Shown here in pieces: positions 24,011 through 31,183 of a DNA stretch of 31,652 bases. Source of the stretch: JBFHRE01 sp036745195 (GTDB taxonomy: Bacteria > Actinomycetota > Acidimicrobiia > Spongiisociales > ZC4RG35); contig DAIOGO010000016.1 in the NCBI GenBank assembly GCA_036745195.1, forward strand, positions 1 through 31,652. Reading direction: 5' to 3'. The notes beneath the pieces are model-generated. The model saw only the letters and a program-made list of their open reading frames with translations. It was not told the origin of the DNA and made no database searches. Numbering within the stretch: the first letter of the stretch is position 1; each line of letters opens with the position of its first letter. The translations under genes and the position numbers were made by a program.

Positions 24011-26107
24011 TCAGCCGTGGTGGCCACGCATCGGTTGACCCGGCTGTACCGGACCGATGCGGTAGGGACGCATCATCTCGTTGTCTTCGTGTTCGACGAT
24101 GTGGCAATGCCAAACGTACTGGCCGGCCGCCGTGAACCTGGCGCGGACCCGCGTCACCTGGCCGGGGTAGGCCGTGACGGTGTCCTTGAAGCCGGTTTCC
24201 CACGGCTCCGGTGGTGAGACGATGCCATCCAGTTGGAGGGGGCTCACTACCTCTCCCTCCGGGCCAACCAGGAGACCTTCCCGGCTCATGACCTCGAACA
24301 CCGTTTCGTGGACGTGGATCGGATGGGCGTCACCGGTGGTGTTGTAGAACTCCCAGATCTCCGTAGCACCCAGCTCCGGGTTCTCCGTGATTTCCTCCGC
24401 CCACTTCCGCTCCGTCCAGACACCAGCATCAACAGTCCCGAGCAAGGCCTCGACCGGGCCCTCCAGTTCTTCACCGCTGGCGTCTAACCCCATGCCCATC
24501 TTCTCGATGAGAGCAAGCGGGCGGGTCACCGTCGCCGCCGGCAACGGAGTGATCGCCGGCAACTGGATGAACTGCGGGGGCGTCGTCCGATCGACTGTCA
24601 CCGCCGGGGTCACCTTGAACTGGAGAATCTGACCGGTGCCGTCCGGGTCCGCCGGTTGGAAATCCACCTCGGGAGTTCCCCCTCCAAAGGGCTCGTCGGG
24701 TCCAACGTTTCTGAGCACATGAGTACCAGGCGGCACGTTCGTGAAGTCGACGATGACATCTGCTCGCTCCGCCAATCCGAGGAGCAGCCGATTGCCGTGA
24801 TCATTGGTGATGTCGACTGGTGCCGCCAGGAATCCCCCCTCGTTGCCAATCGCCCACACTTCGACGCCCCGGATGTCATTGAAGTCGAGGATGAGAAACC
24901 TCGACTGGCATCCATTGAGGAACCGGAACCGGTAGCGGCGCCGCTCCACGGTGTGGAACGGCCAGGTGTTGCCGTTCACGATCATCATGTTCCCGAAGAA
25001 CTCCGGATTCCAGATGGGCGAGAAGTCTCCGTCCGGGATGAGTTCGCCGACGATCCCGTCGAAGAACGCCCGACTGTCCGGGTAGAACAACGAACCATCC
25101 GAGTTGAAGGACCGGTCCTGGATGGCGATGGGGATCTCGTAGTACGTCTTGTTGCTGGGGAATCGATCGTTTTCCTTGGGGGCCGGACCGGGGAGCACGG
25201 CGCCGGCTCCAGTCCGGGAGTCGAGCACCGCGTCGTCGGGGCCGCCCCGGATGATGTAGAAGCCCGCCGGGCCTGCATAGACATTCACACGGGTCATACC
25301 GAGGGTGTGATCGTGGTACCACTTGGTCGAGGCCCGATCCGGATTCGGGTACTCGAACACCGCATATCCGGGCCCCCATACCGCTCCGAACTTGCCGGCA
25401 GCCTTCCGGGCAAAGAAGTCGTACCACGTGCCCTCGGTGGCGTAGTCGTCGGGTATGTTCCCTGCGTCGGGCAGGTACCACGCCTCGGCGTAGCCGTCGC
25501 TCTCATCACCCACCCCGACTGCGCCGTGAACGTGAGTGACCATCGGCACCGGACCGGAATAGGCCATGGGCCGTGCCGTGAAACTCGGTCTGCTGTCACG
25601 TCCATCCTGGCCACCGGGCGGGTTGGCCCAATGGAGGGTCTGGTCGACAGGAAGCAGGTGAGGGAGGTAGTCCCCGTTCGCATCGACGAGGGCGTTGACC
25701 CACTTGATCCGGACCGGTCGACCTTGCTGGGCCTCGATGGTCAGCGAGGGGGCGTTGTGGATGAGCAGGCCCCGCTTGCTCGCCGCGGCGACCGCCCCGT
25801 AGCCCCAGACCTTGGTGGAAGGCAGGCCGGCCGGAAGAATCTGCTGGCTGAACTGCTTCAGCGAGATCTCGTAATAGTCGGCGCTCCTGCCGCCCTGGCG
25901 TGTGATGGTCCCCGCCTTTGGCATCACCGGCGGAACCAGCAACGGCGAGACGAATTTTGGGACCGCCAGCGGATCGAGCGTCCCGCCCGGAATGGCCGCC
26001 AAGAACGGCTTCCCCGTATACCCGATCCTCATCATCACCCCAGGCCCGACTATCACCCCTGCCGAGGTCATGGCGGCACCCTTCAGGAACTGCCTACGCG
26101 TCTGCAC
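24011..26107 (-). CDS. Tat-exported multicopper oxidase, CotA/laccase-like
   Basis: Secreted copper enzyme that couples one-electron oxidation of a substrate to reduction of O2 to water. It is 698 aa. The N-terminus has a twin-arginine signal (TRRQFLKGAAMTSAGVIVGPGV, residues 3-24). Copper ligands are present: HVH (192-194), HDH (265-267), HPIHVH (595-600) and HCHIVEHEDNEM (667-678), with M678 as the probable axial type 1 ligand. DESDGYAEAW and LLPVDQTLHWANP resemble the CotA/phenoxazinone-synthase clade. The start is GTG 26107, well supported by GGGAGG 5 nt upstream. The substrate (phenols, bilirubin-like pigments, Mn or Cu(I)) cannot be decided. No copper-transport gene is adjacent. Confidence 0.92.
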   Translation of the reverse strand: MQTRRQFLKGAAMTSAGVIVGPGVMMRIGYTGKPFLAAIPGGTLDPLAVPKFVSPLLVPPVMPKAGTITRQGGRSADYYEISLKQFSQQILPAGLPSTKVWGYGAVAAASKRGLLIHNAPSLTIEAQQGRPVRIKWVNALVDANGDYLPHLLPVDQTLHWANPPGGQDGRDSRPSFTARPMAYSGPVPMVTHVHGAVGVGDESDGYAEAWYLPDAGNIPDDYATEGTWYDFFARKAAGKFGAVWGPGYAVFEYPNPDRASTKWYHDHTLGMTRVNVYAGPAGFYIIRGGPDDAVLDSRTGAGAVLPGPAPKENDRFPSNKTYYEIPIAIQDRSFNSDGSLFYPDSRAFFDGIVGELIPDGDFSPIWNPEFFGNMMIVNGNTWPFHTVERRRYRFRFLNGCQSRFLILDFNDIRGVEVWAIGNEGGFLAAPVDITNDHGNRLLLGLAERADVIVDFTNVPPGTHVLRNVGPDEPFGGGTPEVDFQPADPDGTGQILQFKVTPAVTVDRTTPPQFIQLPAITPLPAATVTRPLALIEKMGMGLDASGEELEGPVEALLGTVDAGVWTERKWAEEITENPELGATEIWEFYNTTGDAHPIHVHETVFEVMSREGLLVGPEGEVVSPLQLDGIVSPPEPWETGFKDTVTAYPGQVTRVRARFTAAGQYVWHCHIVEHEDNEMMRPYRIGPVQPGQPMRGHHG

Positions 26108-26194
26108 CCTCGCCTCCCAGCGTCATGCAAGCTGCCTTGCAGCCTGCGTCCTGCCCCCTTCTGTCGTGACAATATCCCGAAGGCGCCTGTGCTC

Positions 26195-26224
26195 GCCGCC
26201 AACCATTGGACCCTACTTGGCGGC
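26195..26224. promoter_or_regulatory. Perfect 8-bp inverted repeat in the MCO/permease divergent spacer
   Basis: GCCGCCAA (26195-26202) and TTGGCGGC (26217-26224) with a 14-nt spacer, inside the 255-bp region between the divergent oxidase and purine permease genes. It could be an operator or an RNA hairpin in either leader. Nothing else in this spacer is recognisable as a gene or riboswitch. Confidence 0.4.
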
Positions 26225-26362
26225 AAAAGTCCCTCTCCTACGGTCAGGACCTTCGGTAGCCGCCGACAATCACGGCATCCAGTCGATCCGCCCGCGATAC
26301 TTGGCCACGGCCGGGCGACGATCGGGCCGCCCGCGTGGTAGTCATCGACAAGAGGAGGCGAT

Positions 26363-27718
26363 ATGACTACAAACGTCCAATCGGGCGCGGGTCTGGACCG
26401 GTACTTCCGGATCTCGGAACGCAACAGCTCGGTCGGCACCGAAGTCCGGGCCGGGTTCACGACGTTCATGGTGATGGCCTACATCATCTTCGTGAACGCC
26501 GGGATCTTGTCGGCGGCGGGGTTCGACCCGGTGGCGGTGGCCACGGGGACCGCCCTGATCGCCGGGATCCTGACGATTGCGATGGGCGTGTTCTCGAACT
26601 ACCCGCTGGCGATGGCGGCCGGGCTGGGCATCAACGGAGCCGTGGCGTTCGGGCTGGTCCTCTCCCAAGGGCTCACCCCGGCCGGGGCGATGGGGGTGAT
26701 CGTGCTCGAGGGCATCGTTGTCACCGTCCTGGTGCTCGCCGGCTTCCGGGAGGCGGTGATGAATGCCGTGCCAATCGGTCTCAAGCGGGCGATCGGCGTC
26801 GGGATCGGGTTGTTCATCCTGTTCATCGGCTTCGTCAACGGCGGTTTGATTCGCCAACCGGCCGGTGACGGGCCCGTTCCGGTTGAGTTCGTGTTCCCCA
26901 ACAGTGCCGCCGCCGCGGTCACCCTGATCGGCTTGCTCGTCACCATCGCCCTGTGGGTGAAGAAAGTCCCGGGGGCTCTGCTCCTCAGCATCCTCACCAC
27001 GACGGTCATCGCACTCTTGCTGGGCGTCCAGAAACTCCCCGAGAGCTTCACGGTCAGCCCGAGCTTTGCCTCACTCGGTGATTTCGACCTGGGGAACGTG
27101 TTCGCCGTCCTCGGTGGCCTGTCGGCGGTGCTGACGATCTTCAGCTTCATGCTCACCGACTTCTTCGACACGATGGGCACCGCCACCGCCATCGCCGAGC
27201 AGGCCGGGTTGGCCGAAGAGGACGGAACGGTCCCCGACATCGGCAAGCTGCTGCTGGTCGACTCGCTGGGTGCGGTGGCCGGCGGACTCGGCGGTGTCAG
27301 TTCCAACACGAGCTACATCGAGAGCAGCGCCGGTGTGGCCGAAGGCGGGCGCACCGGGTTGACGGCCGTGGTGACCGGGGTCCTGTTCCTGCTCGCCATC
27401 CTGATAGCGCCGATCGCCGGGATCATCCCCGCCCAGGCGACAGCTCCGGTCCTGATCTTCGTCGGGTTCCTGATGACCGGGTTGTTGAAGGACATCGACT
27501 TCGCCGATGTCGAGGAGGGACTCCCCGCCTTGCTGGCGCTGGTGCTGATGCCACTCACCTATTCGATCACGGTCGGCATCGGCGCCGGGTTCGTCGTCCA
27601 CGTCCTCATCAAGGTCCTTCGCGGCAAGACCTCCGAGGTTCCAGTGCTGATGTGGATCGTGGCCGCAGGATTCGTGGTGTATTTCGCCCAGAGCCTGTTG
27701 GGCGACATCGTCGCCTGA
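26363..27718 (+). CDS. NCS2-family purine permease (AzgA/AdeP/PbuG type)
   Basis: Polytopic membrane transporter, proton-linked in characterised relatives, for adenine, hypoxanthine or guanine. The 451-aa protein begins LDRYFRISERNSSVGTEVRAGFTTFMVMAYIIFVNAGIL, the signature of the COG2252 branch. It has about 12-14 TM segments, MLTDFFDTMGT in the substrate-binding TM8 region, and SSNTSYIESSAGVAEGGRTG in TM10. ATG 26363 has AGGAGG about 6 nt upstream. It is convergent with a purine deaminase gene 34 bp away, sharing a terminator. Together they suggest uptake of adenine and conversion to hypoxanthine. Base specificity is inferred from family and neighbour. Confidence 0.92.
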   Translation: MTTNVQSGAGLDRYFRISERNSSVGTEVRAGFTTFMVMAYIIFVNAGILSAAGFDPVAVATGTALIAGILTIAMGVFSNYPLAMAAGLGINGAVAFGLVLSQGLTPAGAMGVIVLEGIVVTVLVLAGFREAVMNAVPIGLKRAIGVGIGLFILFIGFVNGGLIRQPAGDGPVPVEFVFPNSAAAAVTLIGLLVTIALWVKKVPGALLLSILTTTVIALLLGVQKLPESFTVSPSFASLGDFDLGNVFAVLGGLSAVLTIFSFMLTDFFDTMGTATAIAEQAGLAEEDGTVPDIGKLLLVDSLGAVAGGLGGVSSNTSYIESSAGVAEGGRTGLTAVVTGVLFLLAILIAPIAGIIPAQATAPVLIFVGFLMTGLLKDIDFADVEEGLPALLALVLMPLTYSITVGIGAGFVVHVLIKVLRGKTSEVPVLMWIVAAGFVVYFAQSLLGDIVA

Positions 27719-27724
27719 CGAGTT

Positions 27725-27758
27725 GGTTGAGGGGGCGGCCGGTGCTGCCCCCTCAACC
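27725..27758. terminator. Bidirectional hairpin terminator
   Basis: Perfect 12-bp stem, GGTTGAGGGGGC (27725-27736) with GCCCCCTCAACC (27747-27758), and a 10-nt loop. It starts 6 nt after the permease stop and its right arm includes the stop codon of the convergent deaminase gene. No T-run, as is common in high-GC actinobacteria. Confidence 0.75.
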
Positions 27759-28754
27759 GCTCAACGTGTCCAGCTCGGCCAGCCAGATCGCCTTCTCGTC
27801 CTCGCCGGCGAACGAGGAGAGGATCGAGTTGCGGGCGATGGCAATGGTCTGGTCCTTGGTGAGGTCCCAGGCCACCGCCGCCTGGAAGTAGTTCTCGGCG
27901 ATGTATCCCCCGAAATAGGCCGGGTCGTCCGAGTTGATCGAAACGATCGCCCCCCGCTCGAGCAACCCGGGCAGGTTGTGGTCGGTCAGGCGGTCGAACA
28001 CCCGCAGCTTGATGTTCGACAGTGGACACATCGTCAGCGGCACTTGCTCGGCGATCAACCGGTCGACGAGGGCAGGATCGTCGGTGGCCCGCACCCCGTG
28101 ATCGATACGTTCGGCTCCGAGTCGGTCGAGGGCCTCTTGGATGTACTCGGGAGGCCCTTCCTCCCCGGCATGTGCCACCCGCCGCAGCCCGGCTTCGTCA
28201 GCCAGTCGGTACACGTCGGCGAAAAGCCCGGGAGGGAATCCGACCTCTGACGAGTCCAACCCGACCCCCAAAATTGTCGGGAGATACGGTCGGGCGGACT
28301 CGAAGGTGGCGAGGGCATGAGAGGCCGGCAGATGCCGAACGAAACACATGATGAGCCCCACCGAGATCTCGTCCTCTACCTCGTGGACGGCATCGAGGAA
28401 CCCGGGCATGAACACCTCGAACCCGACGTCCCGTTCGGTGTGGATCTGCGGATCGAAGAAGATTTCGGCCCTCCGCGCCCCGTCGTCGATCGCCCGTCGC
28501 AGGTAGGCCGCCATCAGGTCGTGGAAGTCCTCCCTGGTCACGAGCACCGAGACGGCCTGGTAGTAGATATCGAGAAACGACTGCAGGTCGGTGAACTCGT
28601 ACGCCGCCCGCACCGCGTCCACGTCCCGGTAGGGAACGGCCAGACCATTGCGACGGGCCAAGGCGAACATCAACTCCGGTTCGAGCGTGCCCTCGATGTG
28701 AACGTGCAACTCGGCTTTGGGGATCTGTCGGATGAACTCTCGCGTCATTTCCAT
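27753..28754 (-). CDS. Adenosine/adenine deaminase family protein
   Basis: Zinc hydrolase deaminating adenine or adenosine. The 333-aa product shows PKAELHVHIEGTLEPEL (H17, H19), HAGEEG (H195, E198), ERIDHGVR (H219), CPLSNIKL and SINSDDPAYFGGY (D276-D277), so metal and catalytic residues are complete. SDDPAYFGGY rather than TDDPxxQG is the form I associate with the type 2 adenine deaminase subgroup (yeast Aah1-like), so adenine is the favoured substrate. The purine permease next door agrees. Start codons at 28754, 28748 and 28772 are all possible and none has a good ribosome-binding site; 28754 is a compromise. A longer frame to 28940 runs into repeat-rich DNA and is unlikely. Confidence 0.9.
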   Translation of the reverse strand: MEMTREFIRQIPKAELHVHIEGTLEPELMFALARRNGLAVPYRDVDAVRAAYEFTDLQSFLDIYYQAVSVLVTREDFHDLMAAYLRRAIDDGARRAEIFFDPQIHTERDVGFEVFMPGFLDAVHEVEDEISVGLIMCFVRHLPASHALATFESARPYLPTILGVGLDSSEVGFPPGLFADVYRLADEAGLRRVAHAGEEGPPEYIQEALDRLGAERIDHGVRATDDPALVDRLIAEQVPLTMCPLSNIKLRVFDRLTDHNLPGLLERGAIVSINSDDPAYFGGYIAENYFQAAVAWDLTKDQTIAIARNSILSSFAGEDEKAIWLAELDTLSG

Positions 28755-28836
28755 CGGTTCAGGATTGCACATTCGGGCACCGTTTTGCTCCCACGGCTTC
28801 AATGCGCGCCGGTTACGCCCAACCCTGACTACTCCC

Positions 28837-28863
28837 AAGGGCTGACCCCCCAGCACCCCCCAA
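28837..28863. repeat. C-rich dispersed repeat, copy B
   Basis: Positions 28843-28863 match 21866-21886 at 20 of 21 bases (TGA, six Cs, RGCA, a C-run, then AA). The copies lie about 7 kb apart, in two intergenic regions. Confidence 0.6.
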
Positions 28864-29028
28864 GGCGGCCGGTGCCCGGTTCTGTTTCTCCCTCCGCAGG
28901 GGTGAGTACCCCGAAGGGGGGAGGGGGCACGGTCCGACACTGGTCTGACGCGTCCTGAGCACCGTCGCCCAGAACCTCTCCGTCACCGAACGGAAACCCC
29001 GCCAACACGCGGTCCCGTGTCAGTGCAA

Positions 29029-29091
29029 GGGGATGAACCCCGGGCGCCCAACGAGGAGCCTCCCGAGGGGAGGGAGCAAAGGCGCATCCCC
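29029..29091. other. Candidate structured RNA or repeat unit
   Basis: A closing 7-bp stem GGGGATG (29029-29035) / CATCCCC (29085-29091) encloses the palindrome GGGCGCCC (29042-29049) and a perfect 6-bp hairpin CCTCCC-GAG-GGGAGG (29059-29073). A smaller GGGG/CCCC hairpin (29029-29041) competes with the closing stem. The transcribed strand is unknown. On the minus strand it lies just downstream of the histidine kinase and could act as its terminator. Confidence 0.4.
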
Positions 29092-29129
29092 AACCGTGGC
29101 CTCGTGAGGTTGAGACCGGCGGTCGACCC

Positions 29130-30166
29130 TCAGCTCACCGGGAGCGAGAGGGAGAAGCAGGCGCCGCCCAGGCGTTCCGAGGGCCGGTAGGTGAGGTCAC
29201 CACCGTGGGCTCTAGCGAGCGAACGGGCGATGGCCAGACCCAGACCGGAGCCGGGGGTTCGCTCGTCGGCGGCGTGGGCGCCGCGCTCGAACTCGTGCCA
29301 TATCGTCTCCTGATAGCGCCTGGGGATTCCGGGGCCATCGTCGTGCACGTCGACGGTGACGGAGGCACCTTGCCGGCTCCCCACCACGACCACGTTGCGA
29401 CCCCCGTACTTGGCGGCGTTGGAGAGGAGGTTGACCAGCACCTGCCTCACCCGGACCGGATCGCACTCCAGCCACAGGGCCGGCTCGACTTCGACCGCGA
29501 TCTGGGGATTGATACCGGCGACTTCGATGGCATCGGCGACGATCGGGCCCAGGTCGACGTAGGTCCGGGCAAGATCGGTCCTGCCCAGATTCCCCCTCGC
29601 CACCTCCACCAGATCGGACACGATCCGGTTGAGATGACCGGTTTGCTGGTGAACCACCTCGATCATCTCCTTGCGTTCTTCGGGGGGAATCGACCCGTCG
29701 GCCAGGAGCGAAGTGAACCCGTAAACGGCGGCCAGGGGTGTTCGCAGCTCATGGGAGACGGAGGCGACCAGATTGCGCCGCTGGGTCTCCACCTCACGCC
29801 GGCCTTCGGCGATGGCGATGGTCTGGCGGAGGACGATCAATCCGAGCACGATGATCGTTCCCACGTCGATGAACTTGTGCTCGACCTCCCCCATGGTGTC
29901 GGANNNNNNNNNNNNNNNNNNNNNNNNNNNNNNNNNNNNNNNNNNNNNNNNNNNNNNNNNNNNNNNNNNNNNNNNNNNNNNNNNNNNNNNNNNNNNNNNN
30001 NNNAGGCGACATCGCCGAGACGTGACCAATCCGGATCGGTCTCGGTGGGGGCAAAGGCGAAGATCGTGGCCAGGCCGACCGCCACCGCACACGCAACGAG
30101 TCCGCTCCGGGACATGCCGCCTCTGGCGGGCTCCGGGGCGGTCTGCCGGTCGAGCGAGACGGTCAT
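29130..30166 (-). CDS. Sensor histidine kinase, interrupted by an assembly gap
   Basis: Membrane sensor kinase of a two-component system. The N-terminal part (from ATG 30166) reads MTVSLDRQTAPEPARGG and then one TM (SGLVACAVAVGLATIFAFA). The C-terminal part has a hydrophobic helix (VGTIIVLGLIVLRQTIAIAE), the phosphoacceptor H-box VSHELRTPL, the N-box NLLSNAAKYGG, G1 DDGPGIP and G2 GSGLGLAIA. The 100 Ns hide the middle of the sensor region. The two parts are in different frames across the run, as expected if 100 is a placeholder length, so this is not evidence of a frameshift. The gap may hide more TM segments. No response regulator is adjacent, so it looks like an orphan. Joining the two halves is inference. 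Confidence 0.85.
29904..30003. other. Scaffold gap (100 N)
   Basis: Exactly 100 undetermined bases inside the histidine kinase gene, a standard scaffolding placeholder. True length and content are unknown, and coordinates beyond it are nominal. Confidence 0.99.
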
Positions 30167-30512
30167 CGGCTCAGCAACCACGGGGCACCTTCGGCTCGCG
30201 ACTCGACTGAACCTGGACAATGGCGGGCAGGAGCATCAGGTTTTGTTTCGGCCCGGAATCCCGGGCTCTTGAGGTATTCGGAGCATCTTCGGACCCCGGC
30301 TGGTGCCCAACGCGGCCCGTTGGCACAAGCAAGCGGCTAACATCACTATCAGTGCGCGCCATCGCGTACAACGCCCGCTCTGTCCCTCCCCGTTCCGTCC
30401 GGCAGTGCGACCGCACGAATTGCTCAGCTCGCCGTCTTGATTGCCGGCCTCCGAAGGCACCTCAGGCGGGGCGTCAGCCCCCGACGGTTCGAAGCTTCGG
30501 AAGGAGCAGACC
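30167..30512. other. 346-bp divergent spacer, histidine kinase / RRM gene
   Basis: No gene seen. It should hold promoters for both flanking genes. A GCCCGG-AATC-CCGGGC hairpin lies at 30251-30266. TAACAT (30338-30343) fits a -10 pattern for the RRM gene and would give a leader of about 160 nt; no well-spaced -35 accompanies it. The last 70 bp hold the leader structure listed separately. Confidence 0.4.
30448..30506 (+). promoter_or_regulatory. RRM mRNA leader with possible ribosome-binding-site sequestering stem
   Basis: CCTCCGAAG (30448-30456) can pair with CTTCGG-A-AGG (30495-30504), a 9-bp stem with one bulged A that covers the AAGGAG ribosome-binding site of the RRM gene. It encloses a GGGGC-GTCA-GCCCC hairpin (about 30469-30486). 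A local palindrome CGAAGCTTCG (30490-30499) offers a competing fold. The layout fits translational control such as cold or self-regulation. Function is inferred. Confidence 0.45.
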
Positions 30513-30767
30513 ATGACCAGCAACCTCTACGTGGGAAACCTCACGTTCAACACCACCTCCAGCGACTTGCAGAACTTGTTCGCACAGCACGGTGAGGTGG
30601 CCAAGGCCCAGGTGATCACCGATCGTGATACCGGCCGTTCCCGCGGCTTCGGTTTCGTGGAGATGGCGTCAGCCGATGCCGCCAAGGCGGCAGTCGAGGC
30701 ACTCGATGGCCACAATCTCGACGGACGGGCCTTGACCGTGAACGTCGCCAAGGAGCGCTCTCGTTGA
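30513..30767 (+). CDS. RRM-domain RNA-binding protein
   Basis: An 84-aa single RNA-recognition-motif protein of the type known as Rbp in cyanobacteria, where several are cold-induced RNA chaperone-like proteins. RNP2 LYVGNL (5-10) and RNP1 RGFGFVEM (44-51) are intact, with the solvent-exposed aromatics Y6, F46 and F48 that stack on RNA bases. The basic tail VAKERSR lacks the Gly-rich extension of some relatives. ATG 30513 is chosen because AAGGAG lies 6 nt upstream. Its stop overlaps the start of the next gene (TTGA). The leader can fold over the ribosome-binding site, suggesting post-transcriptional control. Confidence 0.92.
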   Translation: MTSNLYVGNLTFNTTSSDLQNLFAQHGEVAKAQVITDRDTGRSRGFGFVEMASADAAKAAVEALDGHNLDGRALTVNVAKERSR

Positions 30768-30946
30768 GAGCCACCGCCACCCGTCAATTCGATGGGGGGA
30801 GGCAACGGTGTGTTGGCTGCGGCCACCCACGCAAGGAGCACAAGGACAAGGGCATCTGCTCGGTTCCCAAGTGCGCCTGTCGTGACTACGCCCTCCCTGG
30901 GGGCAAGGCGATGGCCGTGGCGGCCACCGAAACCACGACCGTCTGA
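30764..30946 (+). CDS. Small Cys/His metal-binding protein coupled to the RRM gene
   Basis: A 60-aa protein of unknown function. It carries a compact set of likely zinc ligands: C16, C19, H21, H26, C32, C37 and C39, in the pattern CxxCGHxxxxH-x5-C-x4-CxCxxY. The start is TTG 30764, overlapping the RRM stop codon as TTGA, with AAGGAG about 9 nt upstream inside the RRM gene. Translational coupling and the strong terminator just after it mark the two genes as one operon, which hints at a shared RNA-related role. Short proteins of this pattern occur in actinobacteria as hypothetical proteins. Confidence 0.65.
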   Translation: MRATATRQFDGGRQRCVGCGHPRKEHKDKGICSVPKCACRDYALPGGKAMAVAATETTTV

Positions 30947-30955
30947 AAGTCCGCT

Positions 30956-30982
30956 CGAGCCCCGGGCCTTGCCCGGGGCTCG
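30956..30982 (+). terminator. Strong hairpin terminator of the RRM operon
   Basis: Perfect 12-bp stem CGAGCCCCGGGC (30956-30967) / GCCCGGGGCTCG (30971-30982) with a 3-nt CTT loop, 10 nt after the stop of the Cys/His protein. No T-run, typical of high-GC actinobacteria. Confidence 0.8.
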
Positions 30983-31003
30983 GCTGACACCCCCATGTTG
31001 TTA

Positions 31004-31018
31004 CGAACCCTGGGTTCG
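31004..31018. promoter_or_regulatory. Palindrome upstream of the last gene
   Basis: CGAACCC-T-GGGTTCG, a perfect 7+7 inverted repeat around one base, 166 bp before the next start codon in a 201-bp spacer. It is a possible operator. Not a tRNA T-arm, as no flanking stem or other arms are present. Confidence 0.35.
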
Positions 31019-31183
31019 AAGCTACACGCGGTGTCGTCCTGAGCCCACAGTTCACGGTGGGACCGCTCACGGTCCAAAAGCCCTCGTCGATTGGGACGTT
31101 CTCCTCCGGTTTGACTCCGCCGGGTATGCGACGATCTTGTCGCCCAGTTCGGTGTGGAGGCGCCAGGCAGGGAGGAACGTACC

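Larger units (their letters stand above)
28755..29129. other. Hairpin-rich intergenic region without a recognisable gene
   Basis: This is a 375-bp gap between the deaminase start and the histidine kinase stop. It holds a C-rich repeat (28837-28863) and a G-run/C-run/G-run segment with competing stems (28899-28920). Hairpins TCCGT/ACGGA (28979-28994) and ACACG/CGTGT (29005-29020) follow. The last block (29029-29091) is bounded by GGGGATG and CATCCCC, with an internal CCTCCC-GAG-GGGAGG stem. No convincing coding frame was found. It may encode one or more structured RNAs or be a repeat mosaic. Confidence 0.5.

Noticed and set aside
28755..28940. N-terminal extension of the purine deaminase to base 28940
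   Set aside because: The added residues are Arg/Gly/Pro-rich, translated from the hairpin and repeat DNA, and absent from the family, whose proteins begin close to PKAELHVH.
29130..30166. Frameshifted or pseudogenised histidine kinase
   Set aside because: The frame change occurs only across a 100-N placeholder of unknown true length, so it says nothing about the real gene.
31004..31024. tRNA fragment suggested by GGTTCGAA
   Set aside because: There are no matching T-stem, anticodon arm or acceptor stem; it is a simple palindrome.
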